64,000 bases of DNA, taken from positions 2,418,001-2,482,000 of the forward strand of contig CP137323.1 in the NCBI GenBank assembly GCA_033182465.1, in the 5' to 3' direction. This document shows positions 1-10,132 of the stretch, one piece after another. Made by a program: the position numbers and the translations under genes. Numbering within the stretch: position 1 is the stretch's first letter; every line of letters begins with the position of its first letter. The notes under the pieces were generated by a model that was given only the letters and a program-made list of their open reading frames with translations, did no database searches and was not told where the DNA came from. Source of the stretch: Sanghuangporus weigelae (Eukaryota > Basidiomycota > Agaricomycetes > Hymenochaetales > Hymenochaetaceae).

Positions 1-273
1 GTAGAGCGTACCACTTGTAGGTTGCAAAGTGAACGTACAAGTTTATGGTAAGGTCTGTCGTTCAATCCGGCATGGGGGCATGGGCTACTTTTACAAGTTG
101 TTTTGTCGGAGGTACATACAAGTTCTCATTTAATAGTTTTAAAACATTGAGCTTTTTGTCGCTAGCATATATACTTAGCTGGATAAGAAAGCACCTATAG
201 AAATAAAGGATACCTACACGAGGAGACGAGTACAGGAAGAATAAAATCATATCATAAACCTAAATAACGCTCG
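1..273. other. downstream flank of the pinin-like gene
   Basis: AT-leaning sequence after the stop of the minus-strand pinin-like gene. It presumably holds that gene's 3' untranslated region. No supported gene is seen. Confidence 0.4.
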
Positions 274-1345
274 TCAATACTCAACAGCATCGTCCTCGTC
301 AACCTGCTGCGTTCGGCTTTGGTTCTCCTTTTCACCCTCTCGTTCCTTGTCCGCTTCACTGTGTGACTCTCGAGACCCGTTCTCCTTCGCTCCATCATCC
401 ACGTCCATTTCCGCTTCCTTCCTCGTTTCTCCACGGTCAGCTGTAGGAGAACGAGCGTGGTCGGTATTCTCGTCTCCATTTTCCGTCCTGGACTCGGTGC
501 CCTGGACAGTTGCAACTTTTCGTCGGATGGTGATGATCTCCTCGATACCCGCTGTTCTATCGAGCTTAAATTGTTCCCATTCTTTTTCAGCGGCTTCTTT
601 CGCCTGATGCACGAAAAGTAATCGTAAGATTTCTAGACGCGGAAGAACCTATAGCGTCGATATGCCTACCAATTCCTTGCGTCTTGACAAAAAAGCTTCC
701 TGTTCTGGTGTTAAAATAGTTGGAAGGTAGTATAAAGGAGGTGGATGGGAACGAGGTGGTAGAATGGACGACAACTTGAAGTCGCCATCCATGTCTGTAT
801 CGGGGGGAGGAATGACATCGGCGGTAGACAAGAAATTTGAAAGATTTGGCAGATGTGTTCGGCGATACTTGTGCTAAAGAACGATGAGAGAGAGCTTACG
901 CATGAAACAGGAAAACGACGCACGATTGAGTCTTTAAGAAGTAGCTCTTCCTCCCTGCGATTCGCAGTCACCTTTTCCTTTTTGGCTTCTTCGATTTGCC
1001 TGACATGGTCAGTCTCTTTTTTCAGTTTGCTCTGTAACCTCTGTTCAATCATCTGTCTCTTTTTTGCCTGAAACGCATTATAGGGTCAGCATCATGCTCT
1101 TCACATGAAGATATGAAATGACGAGGACATACCGCTTCACTAGCATTCCGCTCCTTGTCCTCAGCCTTGGCTTTGTTCAACGTGTTCACAAGAACTCCAA
1201 ACATAGATTTGCCGCGCTTGCGTTCTCCACCGCCGCCACGCACGCCGAGAGCATCGAGGTTCAATCGAGGTCGTCTGCCGCCCTCAGGAGCGGGCGTCGT
1301 CCGTGATTCCTGCATTGGGGAATCGATGTCCGGTGTCGGGGCCAT
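274..1345 (-). CDS. Pinin/SDK/MemA-domain protein
   Basis: Pinin is a nuclear protein of the exon-junction and splicing machinery. Four exons (1345-1133, 1067-924, 873-670, 603-274) sum to 891 nt, or 296 residues. Introns are 50-66 nt. After an N-terminal Gly/Arg-rich stretch (RRPRLNLDALGVRGGGGERK) comes the helical pinin core: a run of Lys/Glu/Gln (KKRQMIEQRLQSKLKKE), then HKYRRTHLPNLSNFLSTAD, the aromatic stretch PPPLYYLPTILTPEQEAFL, and SRRKEL. The C-terminal exon is EKEWEQFKLDR followed by a long acidic, Ser/Lys-rich tail ending DEDDAVEY. This order matches the Pfam pinin/SDK/MemA region as I know it. The start is the first ATG on this strand and lies 208 bp from the SRP72 start, so the two genes probably share a bidirectional promoter. 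The family call is from recognition, not from a search. Confidence 0.8.
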
Positions 1346-1553
1346 CGCTCGTTGTGGACTGCGAAACCGTTTTCAGATTGCTTACGGACTATATGAATTA
1401 GCGACTTACTCTTCTGTCGACATTGTTACTGCGCTTTCGGAGTCGTGGACGACGATGAGAAACGTTGAAGCGGGCGAATCGACAATCGAGCTAATCACAC
1501 GTGACTTGCAATGCAACGTCTTCTTTCTGTTCTGAATCTCACTTCAGTCCGCC
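1346..1553. promoter_or_regulatory. bidirectional promoter between pinin-like and SRP72 genes
   Basis: A 208-bp gap separates the two divergently transcribed start codons. No TATA-like box is evident. The short divergent spacing suggests shared control of two housekeeping genes; this is inference from position only. Confidence 0.4.
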
Positions 1554-2683
1554 ATGCCTCCCAAACCCAAAACTCAGCCAACGCTGAAGACAACGCAAGC
1601 GAAGCAACCATCAAAGCCAAAGCAGAAGGAAATCAGCCCTGATGAGAAATTAAAGCGACTTTTTCGGTCGCTGTCTGCTCAGGTAGACGGTGGACACTTC
1701 AAGAACGCGTTGAAGACATGCGACAAGAGTGAGTTCCCTCACGCTAGCGTACATGCGGCGATAATGACTTTGATATTGCGACTGAACTATGAATTAGTCC
1801 TTCGAATTGATGCTGAGGATGCCGACGCCTTGCAGACGAAGTTCTTCCTGCTGCTTCAGACGGAACAATATAACGCAGCTCTTGATCTAGTGGCTTCACT
1901 AGCAGACCCGGCAGCGCGAGAATTCGATAAGGCATTTGTTTTATATCGACTTCATAAGGAAAAGGAAGCCGCGGAGCTACTACCCCGCCTAAAGGCTCTG
2001 GACTTGTTTGCCCGTGGTGTCACGCACCTTGAGGCTCAGCTAGTGCGTTGCGGGTCTTTTTGCTTTTTCACTCTTCACCATTCATATTGATATAATGAAC
2101 CTCAAGGCGTATCGACAATGTGCTTATCAGGAGGCTTTCGATCTCTATGCACAGTTGCTTGATTCGTCGCCTCCAGTGCGTGCTTTGATCGCGTGAAGTT
2201 GCTCATGCAGAGTATTGAAATGATTATCACTATTCGTACCCGCAGGACTCGGAGGAGCATGCAGACCTTGTGACCAATCTGAATGCAGCTCAAGCGCATC
2301 TGGATTTCCTAACAACGGGATACTTGCACTCGCTCGACGCTCTCCCTTCAAGCGTCACGAACAACTTGGAGACCGCTGCTCCTCCAGCTCCGCCGGGCAG
2401 CACCAATCTCTCCAACGTGCATGTTGCTCCATCACAGCCCCCAGCGCAGACCAAGGAGAAGAAGGTGAGGATGTCGCGGGTACCCAAGGGTGTCATCCCC
2501 GGCGTCACGCCTCCTCCGGATCCAGAAAGGTGGATCAAGAAGAGCGAAAGAAGTACATTTGGTCAAGGCATGGGCAGGCGTAGAAAAGCAGGTGGTGGTG
2601 CGACGCAAGGAAGCGTGGCCGAACCGGCTTCAGGTCAGCCCGCCAAGGCTACTGGCGGTGGAAAGAGTAAGAAAAAGAAGTAG
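1554..2683 (+). CDS. SRP72: Signal recognition particle subunit SRP72, compact form
   Basis: SRP72 is the large TPR subunit of the signal recognition particle; with SRP68 it binds 7S RNA and supports ER targeting. Exons 1554-2042, 2107-2175 and 2246-2683 give 996 nt, or 331 residues. The N-terminus has the basic low-complexity start and the first TPR helices (DEKLKRLFRSLSAQVDGGHF, FDKAFVLYRLHKEKEAAELL). The second and third exons continue with AYRQCAYQEAFDLYAQLL and VTNLNAAQAHLDFL. The C-terminus carries the SRP72 RNA-binding signature: a basic patch, then PPPDPERWIKKSERSTFGQG, and a Lys-rich tail. Yeast and animal SRP72 are about 600-670 residues. Here the TPR array stops after a few repeats and joins the C-terminal signature directly, so roughly 270 residues of the middle are absent. 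The frame is open throughout, so this does not look like simple decay. Confidence 0.8.
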
Positions 2684-3300
2684 TAGGTTCGAAATGTGTA
2701 CGTCCGGTGTTTTCTTTTCCGAAACCAATGATTAATCTTCGTTTACTAGATATCCATCCCATCAATTCATTAACATAGTTGACTCTTCCCTATCTGAGCT
2801 AGACGCGTGTGCGACGCAAGGACGATCCTTCACATAGCTCAACAAGATTAAGTTCGTGCTGCTCAAGCCGAACAACTTAAGGAATTTTATGATGCATAAT
2901 TACTGGCTTTGCCAGACATTGAGCTTGTTATGTAATCCACAGGTTACCTCCATAGTACGAGATATTAACTTAACACTGCTTGTGCAAACTGGGACGTGAT
3001 AACGGCTGAGCTTCAGTGCGAGAAGCTCTTTCCTAGTGGACTTGGTGTTTTGGACTGTGCATCTAGACTGGACAAATACTGAGAAATGGGATGCGCGTGC
3101 ACTCAGACGTGTACTTGGAACCTCCACACGTCATACGGGAGGTTGTGGTGTGTCTTCCGTTCTTGAGGAGCGGTAGCGCGTTATAAGAGCCGAATGGTAA
3201 GCGAGCTTTGTTCCCTCAAACAGCCTGCTGCACCTCTTTTCATCCCATTTGCCGTCTCCATTCGTCCGTTTGTCGAACTGCTTGAATCTTACTGATAAGA
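2684..3300 (+). promoter_or_regulatory. intergenic region with TATA box upstream of phosphatase-fold gene 1
   Basis: This 617-bp gap holds the presumed SRP72 3' end and the promoter of the next gene. A TATAAG box is at 3182-3187, 119 nt before the ATG, followed by a pyrimidine-rich stretch. The two downstream paralogues have the same arrangement. No other gene is supported here. Confidence 0.5.
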
Positions 3301-5306
3301 ATGTCCACTCCAGGCACGATTGGTGTTATTATTCTGGCACTTTACGGTGACCGCTCTAGTTACTTCCAGGACCCGGTTACTTACGAGCAGGGATACACGA
3401 GGCTTACGCCTCTTGGCCAGGTTAGCTCCTTTATCGTATTTACATCAACACCGACTTTGTATGTCTTTACTTGCCTCCAGACTCATGATACATGCCTTCG
3501 TATAGACACAAGAAGTTCAACTCGGCTCCTACCTTCGCTCAGAGTACCTCAACCCAAACTCGCCCAACTCGATATATGGCATAGCCCCGGATGTCGTTAA
3601 CGACAGACAAGTACTCGTCCGAGCTGATAATGGCGGCGAGGGCGGAGCAATTGTGGACTCTGCTGTCGCACTGCTGCAAGGATTATTCCCACCAACACCG
3701 AGATCGCGTGTGAGCCTTGCGAACGGGACGACTATTATCGGACCGATGCATGGATATCAGTACGTTCCTAGTGAGTTTGTTCCTTAAGTTCGTAGAGGAA
3801 GAGATGTTCACGAGTGATAATTTATACAGTCGAGTCCGTTGAGCCTGTGCAGAGCGTTGAACTTGAGGGTTGGTCATCGTGCCCTGTATGTGAAGAGATT
3901 CAAACACAGCTGCAATCCCACTCAATGATTCTCAGAACTTTGAGAAACATGTCAAGCGTTTCTACGATTCTCCTGACTTCAAGAAGAAGTCTGCTGATGC
4001 TGCACCATTCCTGAACGCCATCAAGCCTTATCTCTATGGTATCCCAAATACTCTGGAAAACATGGTATGCTCAAGTGTTCTTCTAGAAAGTTGTTTTTGC
4101 TGATCCTCTTTGGCCTGTAGTGGAATGTGAGATCTTACCTTAGTCGAGTCCTTTGACAGGTACTTAGAATTTTGAACATAGATCTACGACTATGTCTACA
4201 CACAGTACATCCATAACGAGACGTATGCTTTCCGCTTGCCACCAACTTTCCTCCAACAAGCACAATATTGGATCGACTACCACGAACATGGTATCTTTAC
4301 CGATCGTGACCCCAGAGGAATCGGAAATAGTGCGTTCTTACCAAGCCTCATGCGAATGACGGGATCTAAGACAAAGAATGATCTTAGTTGCTGGACGCAC
4401 CATTCTCCCGTCTATAATCTCGGGTTTACAACGCATTGACAACCCTAATGATCCTCTTTCGTTGGTCATCCAGGAAGTCAGTTACAAGCCGTTCATGTCG
4501 CTCTTCAACATTACCGAAGTTACTAGTCGGTATCCCCATCTTGACGGTCTTCGTACGTAACTCTTCAGTCTTGTGACCCTTACCCGACGTAATTGACCTG
4601 GTGTGTTTACTGAATTTCACAGCAACTTTCGCTTCTGCGCTTGCCTTCGAAGTACGTGATAACGAAGAAGGCGAGTCGATGATCCGGGCCAAGTTTAAGA
4701 ATGGAACGAGCGAGTTTGAACCGATCCATATGTTTGGACATAAGGATGACATCCCGCTCAACGAACTGTTGTACCGTCTTCAGGTTAGTACGCATCTCCC
4801 GCTGATGTCATTGTCGTTTCTTCTCACTCTTTCAACACCTGATTTGCTGAAATACCATCCTCAATACTGTAGCTCACGTCTATCAACTCGGTTCGCCACT
4901 GGTGCCGTGTCTGCGGTCAAAGTAACGAGCGCGGGTGTAATATCTGCAACACGGACGAGACTCCCATCCCGGATGACGAATTATTCACCTTCAATTCTGA
5001 CAACGACTCTCAGCGTGTCTTTGGATTCGTCACTTCCCCAGCAGCGCGATTAATCTCCGTCATCGGCTTCACACTTGCCGCACTCTTGGGACTGTTCAAG
5101 CTTTACACAACACGGAACAGGAAAGTGAAACTCGGGCAGGAGTACGACCCGCTCCCGACATCCGCACAGGTATTTGGACATTATCAACAGTATGACGAAG
5201 AGATTTGATGTGCTGATCTGACTATTTGATGTTTAACCCGCGTCATAGTACTCCGATGCTCCTGTCTCTGCTGAGGCGAGGGGTAAAGTACCGAATCGCT
5301 TTTGAG
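3301..5306 (+). CDS. histidine-phosphatase-fold membrane protein, paralogue 1 (active-site motif lost)
   Basis: Ten exons (3301-3420, 3506-3770, 3831-3885, 3936-4064, 4121-4126, 4182-4329, 4388-4552, 4623-4783, 4873-5169, 5249-5306) sum to 1404 nt, or 467 residues. The fold belongs to branch 2 of the histidine phosphatase superfamily: N-terminal strand and loop, LTPLGQ, then QLGSYLRSEYL, RADNGGEGGAI and LLQGLFPPT. The catalytic RHG of the family is replaced by LYG (ALYGDR), so both the nucleophilic His and its Arg are gone. The HD proton-donor motif is also absent (SYKPFMSLFN in its place), as in the two paralogues. A Cys cluster (WCRVCGQSNERGC) precedes one membrane segment (ISVIGFTLAALLGLF) and a short basic cytosolic tail. 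N-glycosylation sequons occur. The gene looks intact, so it is probably a pseudoenzyme or binding protein, not a phosphatase. It has one intron more than its paralogues. Confidence 0.75.
4121..4126 (+). other. 6-nt micro-exon (Trp-Asn) of paralogue 1
   Basis: The six bases encode Trp-Asn. They are flanked by a CTGTAG acceptor and a GTGAGA donor, between introns of 56 and 55 nt. The equivalent exon is 8 nt in the other two paralogues. Without it, the Met-Trp-Asn-Ile/Ile-Phe-Asp-Tyr context shared by all three copies is lost. Confidence 0.6.
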
Positions 5307-6190
5307 AAACCTTGATCTACTCATGGTTGACGAAGTCGAGTTTTAATCTGTGTCCGTTTTCTGAGCATTGTCGTATGTATTTAGCATTGTTCTCGTTCTC
5401 ATTGACTTTTCTTGTAAGCATTTTCTTCTTCCCAAAGACTCTTGCACTATTTCGAATTTGAAAAACGTATATGATATGTGTAACACGCTGGTCGTTTTTC
5501 TCTGAATGGTTATGATGGACGCCATTCTGACGGTGCTTTTATCGGAGCAAACTAAGTATGCACAAATCTTGCAGCATTATCAGCTACGGAAGGATGTTTG
5601 ATTTCGGCTTTCCTGATTCCGACGAACAAGGAAAGAGGTTATATTTGGCAAGTCTGTGGCTTCTCTTGCTTTCTTGGTCGACCTTCTCTTCCCGCGTTAT
5701 GTCGAACACCGGGCATCAAAGGTATCCTTGAGAAATAGAACAGGTCTATCAGTACTTCGCATTGATATCGTCCTCTCGCACAAGTACAAGATAATGACTA
5801 CGTCCAAGAAGTACCAGTACTTTGCAACTGTCGAGTCAACGATGAATGTCCCCACAATAGATCTGAGACACACACCCGCGGCCCTGCTCAGAAAGCCCCT
5901 CTGTTTCTCACAATCTGTCGCACGGGCGGGGAAAGTGAGGGCAGACGGCAGGAACACGTCCTGATTCTCGTGATTCCTTTTGGTAATGATAGTAGAGAAT
6001 CCATTTTCGAAGGCCTGGATGGCCATGTGCCACGAAATTTTATTAGTTCGACATTATCTGTGGATCGTTCGGAATTACGGGAAGCAGTGGAGGATATAAA
6101 GACAGAGATCTGTCATCTGCTCCCTCTTGAGACTCTTTGTCCCCGCCCTTAGCTCAGGTACTGTTGACTCTGTAGAGTAGAGGAACCGAA
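5307..6190 (+). promoter_or_regulatory. intergenic region with TATA box upstream of paralogue 2
   Basis: A TATAAA box at 6095-6100 lies 96 nt before the next start codon, followed by a CT-rich leader. Around 5626-5665 there is a short block resembling one at about 9896-9935 upstream of paralogue 3, possibly shared promoter ancestry. No gene is supported. Confidence 0.45.
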
Positions 6191-8017
6191 ATGTCGAGCG
6201 CAGATGCTGGACTCCTTGGTGTCGTCGTTCTGGCGCGTCACGGAGACCGCCAGGGTTTCTATCAAGACCCCCTCACATACGCAGCGTCTCAGACGACTAT
6301 CACTCCACTGGGAAACGTTCGTCCAGCCTTACTTCTGCGAAAAATACCTAATAAACTACACATATGATTAGCAACAAGAGTTTCAGCTCGGCCAGACGCT
6401 GCGATCCCTGTACATGGAGGATGTCTCTTCCTTTCTCATCCAAGGGATCAATACTACCTTGTTCGACGAGGAACAAGTCAAAGTCCGTGCAGACGCCGGA
6501 GATGAGGGAGGCGTTATATTTGCCTCTGCGGTATCGCTACTTCAAGGTCTCTTCCCGCCGACAGACAACCATAACACAACGCTGGCGGACGGGACGGTCA
6601 TCGAGGCTCCTTTAAATGGTTATCAGTATGTACCGAGTGGGTATTTATTTTGTTCTCGAATTTGTTTATCAGATAGCGCTGATTATCATTACGATCTAGT
6701 TGAGAGCGTGGAATCTGACGAGGACGTTTCGCTGGAGGCGTGGGTCGACTGTGACGTAAGCAGCAGATTTCCATCTCCGACTCGACTTTTTTCATGGCTG
6801 AATTTCTTTGCACTAGCCGTTCGATGATGCGACAGCGGCATTTTACAACTCATCCCTATTCCAGCAAGTCGCGAGCGAGAATGCTGAATTCTTGCAGTCT
6901 CTGCCACCGTTTCTCGATGGCCGAAGTGTCTCGCTAGTGAACAGTGAGTCACGCTCCGTTTATATCCGAGTCCCATATTTTGCAGTTTTTACTCAAACAT
7001 TCCTTACAGTGTGGAATGTAAGAACGTCTCATTTGGAATGTCATATGCAACTCACAATATATGCTTAGATATTCGACTATATGACTGTACAATCCGTACA
7101 CAATGCAACCTTTGCCAACAGCTTGCCAGATGGGTATCTCGCTCGTGCGCACGCTCTTGCGAACTTCCATGAATATGGCGTGTTCTCCTCACCGCAAATT
7201 GATGGAATAGGGAACAGTGCGCTCGATTTTGCTTCGTCATAGGGTTTCCTTTGATTCATGTTGTATAGTTGCCGGACGGGCGATTGTTCCGTCGATCATT
7301 GACGGCATGGAAAGAATAGCAAATAACTCGGACCCTCTCAAGTTCATGTACGAAGCGATAAGCTACAAACCGTTCTTGTCGCTTTTCAATATGACTGGAC
7401 TTGCGCAAACTTATCCTGAGCTTGCAGGTGTCGGTATGTGTATACCATCTTTCTTCCGCGCCTCTGGGAAGCTAAATCTGTGTTGCAGTCAATTACGCCG
7501 CTGCCACCGTCTTCGAGCTCCGTCCAAGTAACTCAAGTGATGATCCTGTGATCCGTTTCCGATTCAAGAATGGCACGGACACAGCCAACTTCACGACGTT
7601 CAACCTCTTCGGTGAATCTGGCGACGTCCCACTTTCTCTCTTCAGGTCCAAGCTCCAGCCCGCCGCCATCAACAGTACAGCGGACTGGTGTGCAGTATGC
7701 AATAATAATGCTGATCGTGGATGTGCGGCGTTAGCTGCTGCTGCTAGCGCCGCTGTCAAGGAGGAGAATGATGGAAGGTTGAGTCCGGCAGCTGCGGGTG
7801 CAGTAGGCGCGGCTGTCACAATTGGAGCATTCGCGGTTGCTCTCATTCTTTTGGCGTTCCTTGGATTGCTTTCTATTGGACCGAAGGCTAGGAGGAGAGC
7901 ACGAGCTAATGGTTCGGTACGTATTGCTTTTTCGTTCGCTTAGGTCGATAAAGCTGACGACTACCTCTGAAGCATTCATCAACGGAGAAATTTGACTTTG
8001 AAAGAGGTTCTCACTAA
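6191..8017 (+). CDS. histidine-phosphatase-fold membrane protein, paralogue 2
   Basis: Nine exons (6191-6316, 6372-6636, 6700-6755, 6817-6943, 7010-7017, 7069-7216, 7269-7433, 7489-7916, 7973-8017) sum to 1368 nt, or 455 residues. The N-terminus keeps the superfamily motif (VVLARHGDRQGFYQDP), then ITPLGN, EFQLGQTLRSLYM and GLFPPT. The second conserved Arg of the usual RSxxxxRxxxSA motif is not visible (RADAGDEGGVIFASA here), and the HD motif is replaced by ISYKPFLSLFNMTG. The C-terminal part has WCAVCNNNADRGC, an Ala-rich spacer, a hydrophobic membrane segment (AAVTIGAFAVALILLAFLGL) and a basic tail. Several sequons (NMT, NST, NGT) suggest a lumenal or extracellular ectodomain, yet no cleavable signal peptide is seen. 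Predictors often name such agaricomycete proteins phosphoglycerate mutase-like; the biochemical role is unknown to me. Confidence 0.78.
7010..7017 (+). other. 8-nt micro-exon of paralogue 2
   Basis: The bases TGTGGAAT complete a split Met codon and encode Trp-Asn. TTACAG and GTAAGA splice sites flank the exon. Skipping it would shift the frame by two. Confidence 0.6.
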
Positions 8018-10132
8018 GCGCGATCGCTTATTTCCTTGAAGGTATTTCTTGCCTTGCCTTTTAGTGGATGCAAATTGTATTATGTAGTAAATGCATGTAT
8101 GAATTTGATGTCCGAATGATAAGAAGCGCAACAATCACTGAGTCTGATAATCAAACTCGCCATTGAACCAGAGGGATCCATGCCTGCCTCATTTACTCGG
8201 ACATATGCATGTCCAGAATAATTAGATATGCGGTTTTTTTTCTGTATGTACAAATTTCCTCCGCGGATCAACTTGTGGTCGTCTGCTTTAGGTAATCAAG
8301 CCAAATATACGCAAATAAAGAGAACCTCGCTTGCGCTGTTGTTAAGTTTTTGTGTTGTGCCCTTGGCCCCTTGCTACTCTTTACCTCCTTCGTCTCAGTA
8401 CTCGTACAGACACTTCAATTTTTATTCTTCTATCTTCTATGACTTATTCCTGCTTGTGAACCACTAGGTGCTGATGCAGCTAAATTCTGTTGAGCATCTT
8501 CTTCTAGCCTTCTTGTACTTGCTAAAGCAAAGTAACCCACGTCTCCTTCGAGTGCTTCAACATGGCACCCATCCTGAATCCGTGACTGTTGACAACTTTC
8601 GTCAACGAGTATCGCTTCTAGACTCAAGCGTTCCTTTGGCATCTATTTCGCGGCGCGCCCACTGGTCCTGCTTTCAAGCCGTTCTGCTAAAATCGCTTCG
8701 TGGCATCACGTCAGGTGACTTGGATGTTCACGTCCTGGACTCATTCACGTTATGTCTCTGATTAAACGCGTTGGTAACTCATCTTTCACTCCGATGCTCA
8801 GTCGCTATGTGTCATTGATGAGCATTGGACGGGTCGGATCATTCTCCGAACAATATCAGAGCTCATCGATCGCCATTTGTTCTTGCCATGCATATCGATC
8901 ACCTCTCGTAATACTGAAACACTCGTCTTCCACTGAAGCACTTCCTGGAACTCGCGCTGCAAGGGATTTCGCAGACTGTGAGATCGATAAAGAACAGTTC
9001 TCCTTCGGGCCTTCATCGCATTCTGCAGCAATAGGGACGTCTAGAGAACTTGGTCCGGTAACTTCCCTTTTGTATTTGAACCTTCAACTATTCAAATTGC
9101 CCTCCATGCGGTTGAGGTCCCAAACATGTACTTTGCGCGCTCAACGTGTCGGTATTGACATGGACTTCTTCATCCACTCTTTATAGTCACTGCTGCTCGT
9201 CCACAAAGGACATCGTTGACGAATTGCTTCTTACCCCAATGTCGAAGGTGACGCTAGGGCGAAGATTTTTCTGAGCGATATATTCAATGCAAATCTTGTC
9301 AGCTGAACGTGAATGTCGTCCATCTCATATCAATATTTCCCTTCTGGCTTGCGAGTAATCGACGCATCCTTTCTCTCTCACTAAGAGGCTGAATTCTCCT
9401 CGGAGCAACTTATTTGCCTTTGTTACAGGATCAGCCGTTGTGATTCCAGAGAACATGCTATGGCTCCCAGTCCAGACAGATACTGTGCAGCTTAAGTAAC
9501 CCACCAACAGCATATACATGTACCTTCTAGTTCCTTCTCTGCTAGTTCTCTTATATCATTGGCTCAGAGACATGATATAACCAGGCGACCCAGCTGTTTA
9601 CCTCACTCCGCATTCATCTGATCTAATGCGCTAGTAACTCGACCTTCACGTCAACGCCCATATGCCGAGCGTCATGATTGAAGCATATCTACGAGCTGTC
9701 CGTCCCCGGGAATTTCGATTCCTCTCGAGATCCGCCTGCCATACACTCTGACCCAGTGTCGACAATGGCAGTCCCCCAAACCAATATATGCCCACCTCAC
9801 GTTCGTAAAGTACCAACTCTCTAACCACATTTTACTGTCTTCCATTAAAGCTTACCCTTAAAGTCCCTTGCTTTGATGAATATGAACATGACGCAGGGAA
9901 GAATACTATATTTAGCAAGCCCGTGGCTCGACTTGGATCGGAAATTTCCTTCCTTACTGGAGATAAAGTGACGACGCAGCATTGTGGTGACGGGAAGGTG
10001 ATGAGAATGCAAGGAGGCAACAATATTCCGAGATTGAAGGCATATAAGTACAAGCACTCCTACTCCTCTTTGCTGTCCCCTCTACCCCTCTCTTCGACTC
10101 TTCGATTCTTTTTCTCCTCGTGAAGAATAACG
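8018..10132 (+). promoter_or_regulatory. intergenic region between paralogues 2 and 3, with TATA box
   Basis: This 2.1-kb gap is far longer than the gap between paralogues 1 and 2 because it holds a decayed coding stretch (separate entry, about 8460-9860). Its right end is the paralogue 3 promoter: a TATAAG box at 10043-10048, 90 nt before the ATG, followed by a strongly CT-rich leader. Confidence 0.5.
8460..9860 (+). pseudogene. decayed F-box/LRR-like coding stretch
   Basis: Scattered short open stretches in changing frames read like the C-terminal part of large agaricomycete F-box proteins. Examples are SLRGITSGDLDVHVLDSFT, then (about 8810-8930) DEHWTGRIILRTISELIDRH, then VEVPNMYFARSTC near 9115 and IYAHLTFVKYQLSN near 9785. 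No frame stays open for more than about 145 codons and several stops lie between the pieces. The identification rests on style and spacing of these fragments and is an inference. It may instead be an unrelated relic. Confidence 0.3.

Noticed and set aside
898-924. alternative donor in the pinin-like gene giving a 26-nt intron
   Set aside because: A 26-nt intron is too short; the GTGCGT donor at 923 gives a normal 50-nt intron and the correct phase.
1554-2683. short SRP72 as a pseudogene
   Set aside because: Three exons keep one frame, consensus splice sites and both terminal signatures, so decay is not supported by the sequence.
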